64,000 nucleotides of DNA, taken from the NCBI GenBank assembly GCA_016874735.1, contig VGTI01000002.1, forward strand, positions 135,501 through 199,500, written 5' to 3'. Positions 41,040-50,648 of the stretch are shown in pieces (positions within the stretch are counted from its first letter, which is position 1; each line of letters begins with the position of its first letter). The DNA comes from Deltaproteobacteria bacterium. GTDB taxonomy: Bacteria > Bdellovibrionota_B > Oligoflexia > Oligoflexales > CAIYRB01. Both the position numbers and the translations under genes were made by a program. Below the pieces are notes generated by a model. The model ran no database searches and was not told where the DNA came from. It worked only from the letters and a program-made list of their open reading frames with translations.

Positions 41040-42029
41040 ATGACCGCAAGTAGGGGACGCGTTGCCGTAATCGGCGCTGGGGTTGCAGGACTTACATGTG
41101 CACACTACCTAGAGCAAAAGGGGTGGGCTATCGATGTTTACGACAAGAGCCGCGGTATGGGGGGACGCCTCTCTGCCAAACGGGTCGATGGTTTGGGGAC
41201 CGTAGACCTGGGAGCGCAATTCTTTACCGTGCAAACGCCGGAGTTTAGTAGTTTCATCGAGCGCGCCACGAAAGCGGGATTGGTCCAACCTTGGGCAGCA
41301 CGCGTGTCTTACATCGGACCCAACGGAGTCGAGCCTGCAACGCAACAAACCCGTTGGCTGGGCGTGCCTGCCATGAACTCCTGGCTAGAGCTCCTCTGGC
41401 CCAGATCCAAGATCAGATTCGATTACACCGTTGAAAAGCTGGTTCGCACACCGGAAAAGTTATGGCGCCTCAATAACTCAGATGCGTCGTACGATTACGT
41501 GATCCTGGCACTGCCACCGGCCCAGGCTGCCGCCCTAGCTGTTGGCACTGAGCTCGAGGTAGCACTTAGTCAGATCACGATGAATCCATGCTGGGCCGGT
41601 CTGGCCATATTCGAAGCGCCCCTGGAGGTTGATTTTGACGCCGCCTTTGTCCGCGTTGGTGGTCTGGATTGGATAGCTGCCAATCATCGCAAACCCGGTC
41701 GCACGGTGCACCCGGCGGCATGGACCCTACATGCCGGCCCTCTGCTTTCGCGTCAAATTTTGGAGCTAGCTCCAGAGGAGGTGAAACCGCACTTGCTCGA
41801 GGCCCTAGCCACGGCTCTTGGTCGTCAACTACCCAAGGGTCAGGTTGCACTGGTACACAAGTGGCGCTACGCCTCGCCTGCAAGTCCGGGATCCCCTGGC
41901 ATCCTCTGCAGCTCTGACGCAGCATTAGGTGCAGGTGGCGACTGGGCTGTTGGTGGCCGCGTCGAGGGTGCCTTCACAGCAGGCCGTCTTTTGGCCGCGG
42001 CGGTGGAGCAGCGGACTCCTCAATCTTGA
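41040..42029 (+). CDS. FAD-dependent oxidoreductase, renalase/amine-oxidase-like
   Basis: 329 residues. FAD-binding VIGAGVAGLTCA (GxGxxG 12-17) and the GMGGRLSAKR stretch (39-48) typical of renalase-like flavoproteins, VDLGAQFFTV after it, and a C-terminal FAD motif GDWAVGGRVEGAFTAGRLLA. No signal peptide. The length fits bacterial renalase-like proteins that act on NAD(P)H isomers or related compounds; the precise substrate is unknown. It ends 69 bases before tRNA-Ser. Confidence 0.87.
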   Translation: MTASRGRVAVIGAGVAGLTCAHYLEQKGWAIDVYDKSRGMGGRLSAKRVDGLGTVDLGAQFFTVQTPEFSSFIERATKAGLVQPWAARVSYIGPNGVEPATQQTRWLGVPAMNSWLELLWPRSKIRFDYTVEKLVRTPEKLWRLNNSDASYDYVILALPPAQAAALAVGTELEVALSQITMNPCWAGLAIFEAPLEVDFDAAFVRVGGLDWIAANHRKPGRTVHPAAWTLHAGPLLSRQILELAPEEVKPHLLEALATALGRQLPKGQVALVHKWRYASPASPGSPGILCSSDAALGAGGDWAVGGRVEGAFTAGRLLAAAVEQRTPQS

Positions 42030-42098
42030 GGTGTAATGGATACGCGTTCATCTTTTTCCTTTGAAAGCTTCTTCAATAGGACTATAACTCGAGGCCCT

Positions 42099-42188
<90 letters not shown>

Positions 42189-42331
42189 CCCCCCCTAAAA
42201 TAAATCATGATTTCAGTCTGTTATCACAAGCCACGGGCTTTAACCGGCTCCCTATGCGAGCCGTTCTGTGGCCGTCAAGTTGCGCTGGTAAAATCTCGAT
42301 CAAATTGGTAGACATTTACGCCGGCAACCCT

Positions 42332-42341
42332 ACCCTAGGGT
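42332..42341 (+). promoter_or_regulatory. Palindrome upstream of sufB
   Basis: ACCCTAGGGT, a perfect 10-base palindrome, ends 27 bases before the sufB ATG. It might be an operator, but it does not match a site I can name. Confidence 0.25.
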
Positions 42342-42368
42342 CCACGATACTGGGACTTGGAGGTCAGC

Positions 42369-43814
42369 ATGACGTCTGACGCGGCTAAACAGTCGTTCTC
42401 AAACCGCGAATATAAATATGGTTTTGTCACCGAGGTCGAGGCCGAAGCCTTCCCCAAGGGGCTGGACGAGAATGTCATTCGTCGTCTCTCGCAGGTCAAA
42501 AACGAGCCCGAATTTGTCCTCGAGTTCCGCCTAAAGGCCTTCAAGCATTGGCAAAAGATGACGGAGCCTAAATGGGCTCACGTAGACTACGCTCCCATCG
42601 ATTTCCAGGACATCCGCTACTATTCGGCACCAAAGAAAAAAGCTCCGGGCCCCAAGAGTTTGGACGAGGTCGATGCTGAGATCATCGCTACCTTTAATCG
42701 TCTTGGCATTCCGCTGGCCGAACAAAAACGGCTGACTGGTGTGGCAGTGGATGCTGTCTTTGATTCTGTATCGGTTGCCACCACTCACAAGGATGAGTTG
42801 GCTAAACACGGTGTCATTTTCTGCTCCTTCTCAGAAGCCGTACGGGAACATCCCGAACTGGTCAAAAAGTGGCTCGGTAGCGTTGTTCCCTACAAAGACA
42901 ATTACTACGCCGCCTTGAACTCTGCCGTGTTCAGCGATGGCTCATTTGTTTACATCCCTAAAGATGTGCGATGTCCGCTCGAGTTATCGACTTACTTCCG
43001 CATTAACGCGGCCGAAACCGGCCAGTTTGAACGAACGCTTATCATCGCGGAGGAAGGCAGCTACGTCAGCTACCTCGAAGGGTGCACAGCGCCCATGCGT
43101 GATGAGAATCAGCTACACGCAGCAGTCGTTGAGCTCGTGGCCCTAAAAGATGCCGAGATTAAGTACTCGACTGTGCAGAACTGGTACGCCGGAGACAAAG
43201 ACGGCAAGGGCGGGATCTTCAACTTCGTGACTAAGCGTGGCCTCTGTCTTGGCGATCGCTCGAAGATTTCGTGGACTCAGGTAGAAACAGGTTCGGCGAT
43301 TACGTGGAAATACCCCAGTGTTATTCTGCAGGGTGACTATTCACGTGGCGAGTTTTACTCGGTAGCACTCACCAACAATAAGATGCAGGCTGATACTGGC
43401 ACCAAGATGATTCATATTGGTGCCCATACCACTAGTAAGATTGTCTCGAAGGGCATATCGGCTGATGAGTCGATCAATAGCTATCGCGGTCAGGTGAAAA
43501 TACTGCCATCTGCGACCAACGCACGCAATTTCTCACAGTGCGACTCCATGTTGGTTGGCAGTAAGTGCAGCGCTAATACCTACCCTTACATTGAAGTTAA
43601 GAATCCAACTGCGCGCGTCGAGCACGAAGCCAGTACGTCAAAGATCAGCGCGGAGCAGGTATTCTACCTCAAATCGCGTGGCCTCGATGATGAGGCGGCA
43701 ATCAGTTTGCTGCTCAATGGGTTTTGCAAGGAAGTGTTCAAAGAATTGCCTCTGGAGTTTTCCGTCGAGGCGGTGCGCCTACTAGAAATGAAGCTCGAAG
43801 GGAGCGTAGGTTAA
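42369..43814 (+). CDS. sufB: Fe-S cluster assembly protein SufB
   Basis: About 481 residues from ATG 42369 with GGAGG at proper distance; a TTG at 42357 is in frame but lies on the Shine-Dalgarno. Recognised by [58 protein letters not shown] and [29 protein letters not shown]. It is the scaffold subunit of the SufBCD complex, with the conserved cysteine in YLEGCTAP and a Glu/His region at the SufD interface. First gene of the suf operon, 1 base before sufC. Confidence 0.97.
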   Translation: MTSDAAKQSFSNREYKYGFVTEVEAEAFPKGLDENVIRRLSQVKNEPEFVLEFRLKAFKHWQKMTEPKWAHVDYAPIDFQDIRYYSAPKKKAPGPKSLDEVDAEIIATFNRLGIPLAEQKRLTGVAVDAVFDSVSVATTHKDELAKHGVIFCSFSEAVREHPELVKKWLGSVVPYKDNYYAALNSAVFSDGSFVYIPKDVRCPLELSTYFRINAAETGQFERTLIIAEEGSYVSYLEGCTAPMRDENQLHAAVVELVALKDAEIKYSTVQNWYAGDKDGKGGIFNFVTKRGLCLGDRSKISWTQVETGSAITWKYPSVILQGDYSRGEFYSVALTNNKMQADTGTKMIHIGAHTTSKIVSKGISADESINSYRGQVKILPSATNARNFSQCDSMLVGSKCSANTYPYIEVKNPTARVEHEASTSKISAEQVFYLKSRGLDDEAAISLLLNGFCKEVFKELPLEFSVEAVRLLEMKLEGSVG

Positions 43815-43815
43815 G

Positions 43816-44568
43816 ATGTTAGAGATTCGCGATTTAAAAGTTGAAGTGGACGCAAAGAGTATCCTCAAGGGACTAAATCTCACCGTGAACGAGGGTGAGG
43901 TTCATGCCATTATGGGCCCGAACGGCTCAGGCAAGAGCACTCTGTCGAAGGTCATTGCCGGTCACCCTGACTACACCGTGACTGGCGGGGATGTGCTTTT
44001 TGATATCAATTTTAAGCCCAAGAGCCTCCTTGAGCTGAGCCCCGATGAGCGCGCCCGTGAGGGTATCTTCCTCGCCTACCAATATCCGGTCGAAGTTCCG
44101 GGTGTTAATAACGCTGAGTTCCTCCGTGCTGCTTTCAATGCTGCATGCCGTCACCAAGGTGGCGAGGAGATGGATCCTCTGGATTTTGACAGTTTCCTGC
44201 GGGAAAAGGTTCGCTTTCTCGGCATGAACGAGAAGTTCATTGAGCGTCAACTCAACGTTGACTTCTCCGGCGGCGAGAAAAAGCGCAACGAGATTCTTCA
44301 GATGGCAGTGCTGTCACCGCGGCTTGCGATCTTGGACGAGACGGATTCGGGCTTAGATGTCGATTCGCTGCGCCTCGTATCGGAAGGCGTCAATAAGTTG
44401 CGCAATGAGAATAACGCCATAGTCCTGATCACGCATTATCAGCGCATCTTGAACTACATCGTACCCGACCACGTCCATGTCCTTGCCGGTGGGCGCATCA
44501 TCAAGAGCGGTGACAAGAGTCTTGCGCTTGAGATTGAAGAACGCGGCTACGACTGGCTACTCAACTAA
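43816..44568 (+). CDS. sufC: Fe-S assembly ATPase SufC
   Basis: 250 residues. Walker A GPNGSGKST, Q-loop YQYPVEVPGV, ABC signature FSGGEKKRNE and Walker B LAILDETDSGLD. The NAEFLRAAFNAA and the ETDSGLD (with Thr-Asp) motifs are SufC-specific. It powers conformational change of SufB-SufD. GTAG precedes the ATG; sufD follows after 12 bases. Confidence 0.97.
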   Translation: MLEIRDLKVEVDAKSILKGLNLTVNEGEVHAIMGPNGSGKSTLSKVIAGHPDYTVTGGDVLFDINFKPKSLLELSPDERAREGIFLAYQYPVEVPGVNNAEFLRAAFNAACRHQGGEEMDPLDFDSFLREKVRFLGMNEKFIERQLNVDFSGGEKKRNEILQMAVLSPRLAILDETDSGLDVDSLRLVSEGVNKLRNENNAIVLITHYQRILNYIVPDHVHVLAGGRIIKSGDKSLALEIEERGYDWLLN

Positions 44569-44580
44569 GGTGGGCACCTG

Positions 44581-45882
44581 ATGCAAGCGCTAACAGAGCA
44601 ACACAGCCCATTTGCTGCAGCCTTCGGTAAGTGGCAAAGTCTACGCAAGGCTCCCGCTTGGGTGGCTGAACTGCAACTACGGGCCTTTGACGCGTATCGG
44701 ACCGACGGGCTACCTACACGCAAACACGAAGCCTGGAAGTACGTCAGCCTCAGAACCTTGAATGAGGTTGAGTTTGGCGTCGCTCCCGTTCTTCTTGACA
44801 TTCGCGACGTTAAAGCTGAGATCAGCAGGCTGCTGCGGCCGGAATACCACAATCTAGTATTCGTCAACGGTCATCTAGCCGGAGATCTCAGTGATCCTTT
44901 ACATTTAGACGGGTTGATCTTTGCTCCCATTGCCGACGCCTTTGAGTCAGAAGCGTCCCTGCTCCGTCCATGGATTGAGCGTACCCTCACGCGGGGCGAC
45001 GCGTTTACCCAGCTAAACACAGCATTTCTTGGCAACGGCCTCCTCATTAAAATAGCCGCTGACTCGACGCTAACGAAGACTCTGCATCTGATTCACGTGA
45101 ATACAGCTGAAGCTCACCTGAGCCAAACAGCACTGCGCCATCTTGTGCATGTCGCTCAGGGTGCATCTCTCAGCCTGGTAGAAACCCACGTGACATTGGG
45201 AACTGAGACCAAAGTCTTTACCAATAGCCTCCTCGAGGCCTCCGTCGAGACTAATGCCACATTGAAACTGTCTCGCATTGATCACCAAGGAGCCGCGGCC
45301 CTGCATATCGGTCGTGCGCACGTTGAGCTCGGCGCGCGCGCCACTCTCGAGTCATTTTGTTTTTCCAGCGGTGGCAAACTGAGTCGCCATGATCTCGATG
45401 TTAGCCTTTGTGGAGAGGGTGCAGAGGCCACGCTGAATGGGCTTTACCTAACTAAAGCTGGTCAAGTGATTGATAATCACACGACTATGCGGCACCTAGT
45501 ACCAAACGCCGTCAGTCGTCAGCTATACAAGGGTATCCTAGACGGTGATAGTAGGGCCGTTTTTAACGGTAAAGTGGTCGTGAGCCGCGATGCACAAAGC
45601 ACAAGTGCGCAGCAACTAAACCGCAACCTCCTACTTAGTGATGACGCCGAAATAGACACGAAGCCTGAGCTCCTGATCGACGCTGATGACGTCAAGTGCG
45701 CGCACGGCGCCAGCATTGGACAGCTGACGGACGATCAGATCTTTTACCTGCGTAGTCGAGGACTCGGGCTGGAAGAGGCGCGGCGACTCCTGACTATGGG
45801 ATTTGCCGACGAGGTGCTTTACAAAGCTCCTGTGATTCGTGAATGGTTGAGACCGTTGATTGCAGAGGAGTATTTTGTATGA
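44581..45882 (+). CDS. sufD: Fe-S assembly protein SufD
   Basis: 433 residues. SufD-type: N-terminal helical part with RKHEAWKYVSLRTL, a beta-helix core with SRIDHQGAAALHIGRAHVELGARA, and the C-terminal NGKVVVSRDAQSTSAQQLNRNLLLSDDAEIDTKPELLIDADDVKCAHGASIGQL...LRSRGLGLEEARRLLTMGF. The conserved His in CAHGAS is present. Forms SufBC2D with SufB and SufC. Its stop overlaps the sufS ATG (ATGA). Confidence 0.96.
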   Translation: MQALTEQHSPFAAAFGKWQSLRKAPAWVAELQLRAFDAYRTDGLPTRKHEAWKYVSLRTLNEVEFGVAPVLLDIRDVKAEISRLLRPEYHNLVFVNGHLAGDLSDPLHLDGLIFAPIADAFESEASLLRPWIERTLTRGDAFTQLNTAFLGNGLLIKIAADSTLTKTLHLIHVNTAEAHLSQTALRHLVHVAQGASLSLVETHVTLGTETKVFTNSLLEASVETNATLKLSRIDHQGAAALHIGRAHVELGARATLESFCFSSGGKLSRHDLDVSLCGEGAEATLNGLYLTKAGQVIDNHTTMRHLVPNAVSRQLYKGILDGDSRAVFNGKVVVSRDAQSTSAQQLNRNLLLSDDAEIDTKPELLIDADDVKCAHGASIGQLTDDQIFYLRSRGLGLEEARRLLTMGFADEVLYKAPVIREWLRPLIAEEYFV

Positions 45883-47114
45883 CCCTCGCCACCTCCAAAG
45901 AGTTCAACATCAACGCCATACGGCGAGACTTTCCGATCCTCGCTACGACGGCAAGGGGCCGCCCGCTCGTTTATTTGGACAACGCTGCTACGACGCTCAA
46001 GCCCACGCCCGTTGTTGATGCTGTAGAGAGGCATTTGCTGCTTGGTGCATCGAACGTACACCGTGGCGTTCATTATCTAAGTGAAAAAGCGACTGCCGAG
46101 TTCGAAGCATCACGTGAAAAAGTGCGAGCCTTTCTGAACGCACGGGAAAAAGCAGAAATCATCTTTACTGCTGGCACTACGGCCAGCATTAATCTGGTCG
46201 CTAACAGCTACGGGTCAACGCTCAAGGCTGGGGACGAGATTGTCATCAGCGCCATGGAGCATCACTCTAATATCGTCCCTTGGCAGATGCTCTGTGAGCG
46301 CCAGGGGCTCGTACTCCGTGTGGCGCCAATCAATGATCGCGGTGAGCTCCTTATGGACGAGTTCGCTGAGTTAATTGGTAGTCGCACCCGCCTGGTGGCG
46401 GTTGTAGCCGTATCTAATGCACTTGGTACAGTCAATCCGATCCAGGACATTATCGACCTTGCACACAGTCGCGATGTGCCTGTGCTACTGGACGCAGCTC
46501 AAGCAGTTGCTCACATGCCTATCGATGTCCAGGCTTTGGGTGTCGACTTTGTCGCCTTTTCATCGCACAAGCTCTTTGGGCCAACTGGGCTAGGTGTGCT
46601 TTACGGAAGACGCGAGATACTAGACCGCATGCCGCCTTTCCTAGGCGGTGGGGATATGATCAAATCCGTAACCTTTGCTAAGACACTATATGCTGATCTA
46701 CCGGCTAAATTTGAAGCTGGTACCCCTGATATCGCCGGCGTTATCGGACTTGGCGCTGCCATCGATTACGTCCAAAATGTGGGTTTAGACCAAATTGCGG
46801 CGGCCGAGGCCGCGTTGCTCGCATACGGCACGGAGCGTCTTGAGGAACTCGACGGCCTTAGGTTAATCGGTCAAGCAGCGCACAAGACAAGTATCCTTGG
46901 CTTCGTCTTGGACGACATCCACCCACACGACATTGGGACTTTGCTAGACCAAGAGGGCATTGCAATTCGTGCTGGTCATCACTGTACACAACCGCTGATG
47001 GATCGCTTCAAGGTCCCGGCGACAGCTAGAGCAAGCCTTGCATTTTATAACACCAAGGACGAGATTGACACTCTTGTGACGGCGATCGTCAAAGTGCAAA
47101 GGCTGTTCGCATGA
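45879..47114 (+). CDS. sufS: Cysteine desulfurase SufS
   Basis: 411 residues from the ATG at 45879, with GAGGAG upstream and overlapping the sufD stop. PLP lysine in SSHKLFGPTG (Lys231), YLDNAATTLKP, AMEHHSNIVPWQ and the catalytic cysteine in RAGHHCTQPLM (Cys369). Releases sulfur from cysteine and passes it on, in this layout probably via SufU, whose gene follows. Overlaps sufU by 4 bases. Confidence 0.97.
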   Translation: MTLATSKEFNINAIRRDFPILATTARGRPLVYLDNAATTLKPTPVVDAVERHLLLGASNVHRGVHYLSEKATAEFEASREKVRAFLNAREKAEIIFTAGTTASINLVANSYGSTLKAGDEIVISAMEHHSNIVPWQMLCERQGLVLRVAPINDRGELLMDEFAELIGSRTRLVAVVAVSNALGTVNPIQDIIDLAHSRDVPVLLDAAQAVAHMPIDVQALGVDFVAFSSHKLFGPTGLGVLYGRREILDRMPPFLGGGDMIKSVTFAKTLYADLPAKFEAGTPDIAGVIGLGAAIDYVQNVGLDQIAAAEAALLAYGTERLEELDGLRLIGQAAHKTSILGFVLDDIHPHDIGTLLDQEGIAIRAGHHCTQPLMDRFKVPATARASLAFYNTKDEIDTLVTAIVKVQRLFA

Positions 47115-47575
47115 GTTCGCAGACCGATCTGTACCAGCAGGTAATTCTGGAGCACAATAAAAAGCCACGCAATTTTGGTAAACCAGCGCATCACACCCAC
47201 GAAGCCGAGGGGTTCAATCCCCTGTGTGGCGACCACTTATGGGTTTACTTGCAAATTAACGCTGCTGGCGACGGTAGTGAGGTCATTAGCGACGCCGCGT
47301 TCGAGGGCAGTGGTTGTGCGATATGCAAGGCCTCGGCATCAATGATGACCATGGCGCTTAAAGGCCAGTCGCCAGAGGCTGCCAAAACGCTATTCCACGA
47401 ATTTCAGAGCCTGCTCAAAGGCACACTGAATCCTGATACCGACGCCCATCAACTCGGCAAGCTTAAGATCTTTTCTGGTATTTGGCAGTACCCAGCACGG
47501 GTCAAGTGTGCCGCTCTTGCCTGGCATGCTCTGAATGGTGCTCTTAACAATCAAAAGACTGTATCGACCGAGTGA
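47111..47575 (+). CDS. sufU: SufU sulfur-transfer / IscU-like protein
   Basis: 154 residues. NPLCGD (Cys39, Asp41), GSGCAICKAS (Cys69) and RVKCAALAWHA (Cys133) are the zinc/sulfur ligands. The spacing insertion between the last two (~60 residues) is typical of SufU rather than IscU. SufU is zinc-bound and accepts persulfide from SufS in Gram-positive and some Gram-negative systems. Coupled to sufS by ATGA. Good confidence that it is the SufU type. Confidence 0.93.
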   Translation: MSSQTDLYQQVILEHNKKPRNFGKPAHHTHEAEGFNPLCGDHLWVYLQINAAGDGSEVISDAAFEGSGCAICKASASMMTMALKGQSPEAAKTLFHEFQSLLKGTLNPDTDAHQLGKLKIFSGIWQYPARVKCAALAWHALNGALNNQKTVSTE

Positions 47576-47582
47576 GACGTCT

Positions 47583-48155
47583 ATGACCAACGTGGCTGAC
47601 AACCTACAGATTCGTACCCAACGGACTCCCAATCCTAATGCTTGGAAGTTTATTCTGTCCGCGCCGATAAAACGCGAGGGGAAGGTTTCCTACAGTGAAA
47701 TGGCCGAATGTGACCATGTGCCTATGGCCACTGCATTGCTCCGTCTCGCCAATGTGACTCAAGTGCACTTCTTCGAAAATGTCATCACGTTGACGCAAAA
47801 CGGCGCTTCGGAATGGACGGCATTATCGCAAAGTGTGCAGGACGTAATTCGCTACTGTATCGGAGAGCATGATGCAGACTTTGTCGAATCCGTGTCGAAA
47901 CCCAAGAAACTAGAGCGTTCCGCGTTACCCATAGAACTTCAGCATCTGGAAGAGATCCTCGATCGGACCATACGCCCGGGACTGCAGGCCGATGGCGGTG
48001 ATATTGAGGTCCTCGAGCTAGACGGCAACATCCTGACAGTTCGCTATCAAGGCGCCTGCGGTAGTTGCCCTAGTGCTATGATGGGCACCCTACAAGGTAT
48101 CGAAAGTATCCTGCGCACGGAGTTCAATCCTTACCTGGAGGTGGTGGCAGTATGA
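47583..48155 (+). CDS. Nfu-type Fe-S carrier with N-terminal Nfu-N domain
   Basis: About 190 residues from ATG 47583. N-terminal ~85 residues match the Nfu N domain (QRTPNPNAWKFIL, HFFENVITLT), followed by a short linker and the NifU C-terminal domain with LQADGGDIEVLEL and the cluster-binding CGSC (159-162, context GACGSCPSA). It carries [4Fe-4S] clusters to target enzymes. Its stop overlaps the next gene by 4 bases. Confidence 0.92.
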   Translation: MTNVADNLQIRTQRTPNPNAWKFILSAPIKREGKVSYSEMAECDHVPMATALLRLANVTQVHFFENVITLTQNGASEWTALSQSVQDVIRYCIGEHDADFVESVSKPKKLERSALPIELQHLEEILDRTIRPGLQADGGDIEVLELDGNILTVRYQGACGSCPSAMMGTLQGIESILRTEFNPYLEVVAV

Positions 48156-48571
48156 GTCAACTTCAATCAGTCGTCATCAGCACCAAGGCCGACGGCAGCT
48201 GGCAGGCCGTTCATGTCCCATCGGGCAAAGTGGCCCACGGTCTTACCAAAGACGAGGCCGAGGAAGGCATGCGCGCCTTACTTGGCATGTCTGAGCAGGG
48301 TGCTTTTGTCGAGCCGCTAACCAGTGATCGCTTCAGTGGCCTAGCCAAAGAGATTGCGGAGTTTCTCGAGGGTCAGGTTTCAGACATGCTGGCCTTCCAC
48401 TCAGGCTTTGCCCGTCTCGAGGCCTTTGAGAGTGGTATCGCCCACATCCGGCTAGGGGGCGGCTGCCAAGGCTGCCCGTCGTCGACGCTAACGCTCATGA
48501 ATGGGGTTCAGCAGCAGCTGCAAGAACGATTTGGCGAAGACAGCATAATCGATATCGTCCCGGTGGTTTAA
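48152..48571 (+). CDS. Second Nfu-like protein, divergent NifU C-terminal domain
   Basis: 139 residues. The last ~70 residues are a NifU-like domain with GGGCQGCPSSTLTLMNGVQQQL (CxxC at 105-108). The first ~65 residues (SVVISTKADGSWQAVHVPSG) do not match a family I know. It resembles NfuA-like carriers with a different N-terminus. ATGA overlap with the preceding Nfu gene; regulator gene follows. Two carriers side by side in one operon is notable. Confidence 0.85.
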   Translation: MSQLQSVVISTKADGSWQAVHVPSGKVAHGLTKDEAEEGMRALLGMSEQGAFVEPLTSDRFSGLAKEIAEFLEGQVSDMLAFHSGFARLEAFESGIAHIRLGGGCQGCPSSTLTLMNGVQQQLQERFGEDSIIDIVPVV

Positions 48572-48599
48572 GCCCCCCAATTTGAGGTCGGATGCACTG

Positions 48600-49094
48600 A
48601 TGAATGTCACCTCGAAAAGCCGCTACGCGCTCAAGATCATGATGGATCTCACTGAGCACTACAGTGCCGATGGCGATTTGGTGATTCAACGTACTGATAT
48701 TGCCTCCCGCCAGGGTGTCCCGCTCGACTACATGGACCATATTCTCAGTCGTCTCAAAGAGGGTGGACTCATCCAGAGCACCCGCGGGCGTGGCGGCGGC
48801 TACCGGCTGGCGGTTCCACCACAAAGGCTGTCTGTACTGGATATCTTTACAGCGGTTGAGGATGTTTTCGAGCCTGTTCGGTGCCTAGAGGATGCCTCCG
48901 CCTGCGGGGCTGAACACGTTTGTGGCGCTAAAGACGCCTGGGGTATCATTTCAAGCGCGATTCGTGGCGCACTTTCTGGCATTATATTGTGGGATTTGGT
49001 CCATCAGAGGGGACTGACTAAGGGGCTTGAATTCTTGAATGTCGCCCCCCAAGAATGTCGGGCGCCAAAACGACGCGCAGGAGGCACGAGCTAG
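48600..49094 (+). CDS. IscR/Rrf2-family Fe-S-sensing regulator
   Basis: About 164 residues from ATG 48600. N-terminal winged helix (SKSRYALKIMMDLTEHY, YMDHILSRLKEGGLIQSTRGRGGGYRL) and a C-terminal cysteine trio Cys95-x6-Cys102-x5-Cys108 for an Fe-S cluster. E. coli IscR has His107 three residues after its third Cys; here the matching position is Lys111 (CGAKDAW). It sits at the downstream end of the suf operon and probably controls it. The Shine-Dalgarno is weak (GAGG about 13 bases upstream). The C-terminus is basic. Confidence 0.88.
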   Translation: MNVTSKSRYALKIMMDLTEHYSADGDLVIQRTDIASRQGVPLDYMDHILSRLKEGGLIQSTRGRGGGYRLAVPPQRLSVLDIFTAVEDVFEPVRCLEDASACGAEHVCGAKDAWGIISSAIRGALSGIILWDLVHQRGLTKGLEFLNVAPQECRAPKRRAGGTS

Positions 49095-49097
49095 CAT

Positions 49098-49583
49098 ATG
49101 AAGCACCAACAAGGCGAAGAGCAGTCGTTCATTACCACCAAAGCTGCCGAATTTTTGGCCTGGGCGCGCAAGAACTCGCTGTGGCCCTATCCTTTCGGCA
49201 CCGCCTGCTGCGGCATCGAGTACATGGCCGTTGTGGGTCCCAAGTACGACATCGCACGCTTCGGCGCTGAGGCTGTCCGTTTCTCACCTCGTCAGGCCGA
49301 TCTAATGATCGTTGCCGGCACCATTACCGAAAAGATGGCACCGGTTATCAAGAAGGTTTGGGATCAAATGGCCGAGCCCAAATGGTGCATTGCCATGGGA
49401 GCCTGTGCCTCCAGTGGTGGCTTCTACCGGGCCTACCATGTGCTCCAGGGTGTCGATAAGGTGATCCCAGTAGATGTGTACATCGCTGGATGCCCCCCCA
49501 CTCCTGAAGCAGTTTTGGCAGGTCTCATGACCCTGCAGGACAAAATCGTCGAGAAGGCGGTCGGTGCAAAGAAGCAGGCCTAA
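49098..49583 (+). CDS. nuoB: NADH-quinone oxidoreductase subunit B (solitary)
   Basis: 161 residues. Contains the cluster N2 ligands: Cys37-Cys38 (TACCGIEYM), Cys103 (GACASSGG) and Cys132 (AGCPPTPE). Typical NuoB motifs [23 protein letters not shown] and [12 protein letters not shown]. It is a peripheral-arm complex I subunit, normally encoded within a nuo operon; here no nuoA, C or D is adjacent. It follows the regulator by 3 bases at the end of the suf group. Whether it serves complex I or a related hydrogenase-like unit cannot be told. Confidence 0.92.
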   Translation: MKHQQGEEQSFITTKAAEFLAWARKNSLWPYPFGTACCGIEYMAVVGPKYDIARFGAEAVRFSPRQADLMIVAGTITEKMAPVIKKVWDQMAEPKWCIAMGACASSGGFYRAYHVLQGVDKVIPVDVYIAGCPPTPEAVLAGLMTLQDKIVEKAVGAKKQA

Positions 49584-49594
49584 TCGGCCTACTT

Positions 49595-50629
49595 CTAAAA
49601 CCCATGAGCCGTCAGGGCATCTACCAGAGAGGCTGCGAGTTCAGGATCGTCATTTGACGGTACGACGCGCGCATAACGCTTAAAGCCAGAGGCCAAAGCT
49701 AACTCTCTGTAGGTGTGATCCATCTCATAAAGAGTCTCGATATGGTCAGCAGTAAAGCTAATCGGCACCAATAGCACCGCCCCGCCTCGCTCACGTCCAA
49801 GTCGCTCGATAGTCTCATCGGTATAGGGCTTTACCCACTCAACCGGCCCCACACGGCTTTGAAACGACAGGTCCCAGAGCACATCTGATTGCGGAAAGCG
49901 CTGCTTGAGCCATACCTCACCGCGGCGCTTCAACTCATTAAAGTGGGCGTGCGTCTCGGTCACATAGGGATCGCCCCTATTGTGGTATTTGACAGGAATC
50001 CCGTGCGCTGAAAAGACGACGGTCAGTGGTTGCGACGGTTCAGAGGTCAGGAGTGGCTCCAGTCCTTGCTGTAATCTCTGATAGGTATGCGCGAGGTAAC
50101 GCGGCGTCTGCCACCATGAGAAAATTCTCGTTGTCGGAATATGCCGGTGCCCAAGATGAGCCTCCACAGCCAAGTCAAAATCACGCAGTGAGCTCACCGT
50201 GGTGCTGTGGCAAAGATGTGGATAGAGCGTCACCATGAAAATACGACTACCGGCAAAATCGATACTGCGGACCGTTTCCTCTGCAGTCGGTGCCGTATAT
50301 CTGTTGATCACAACGACCTTGGTATTAGGCCTCATTTGTCGCAACGCGGTCTGCAAATGCTCAGCCTGTGCCGCAGTCATCTTATTGATCGGCGAGTAGC
50401 CAATCTTGGCATATTCTGCCGATGATTTTGGTGCTCGCTTGGTAGCAATGCGTCGCGCCAAAAATCGCCGGAATCGCGCCGGAAGTGGCGCTCTGATGAT
50501 AAAGGGATCCTCGAACAGGCGTCGCAAGAATGGCTCAACCTCCGGATCCGAGGTAGGACCACCAAAGTTAAGAAGAACCACAACATGGGGTACGTCGCGC
50601 CAAGGATCTGTTGTAAGCTGGTTGGTCAA
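49595..50629 (-). CDS. hemH: Ferrochelatase
   Basis: About 345 residues from an internal TTG at 50629 with GAAGG upstream; the longer TTG start at 50665 is less supported. The family motifs are HVVVLLNFGGP, the iron-binding FSAHGIPVKY (His), SFQSRVGPVEWVKPYT and ADHIETLYEMD (Glu). Inserts Fe2+ into protoporphyrin IX as the last step of protoheme synthesis. Convergent with nuoB and just downstream of apaG on the minus strand. Confidence 0.95.
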   Translation of the reverse strand: MTNQLTTDPWRDVPHVVVLLNFGGPTSDPEVEPFLRRLFEDPFIIRAPLPARFRRFLARRIATKRAPKSSAEYAKIGYSPINKMTAAQAEHLQTALRQMRPNTKVVVINRYTAPTAEETVRSIDFAGSRIFMVTLYPHLCHSTTVSSLRDFDLAVEAHLGHRHIPTTRIFSWWQTPRYLAHTYQRLQQGLEPLLTSEPSQPLTVVFSAHGIPVKYHNRGDPYVTETHAHFNELKRRGEVWLKQRFPQSDVLWDLSFQSRVGPVEWVKPYTDETIERLGRERGGAVLLVPISFTADHIETLYEMDHTYRELALASGFKRYARVVPSNDDPELAASLVDALTAHGF

Positions 50630-50648
50630 AGCGATATCACCTTCGCAT

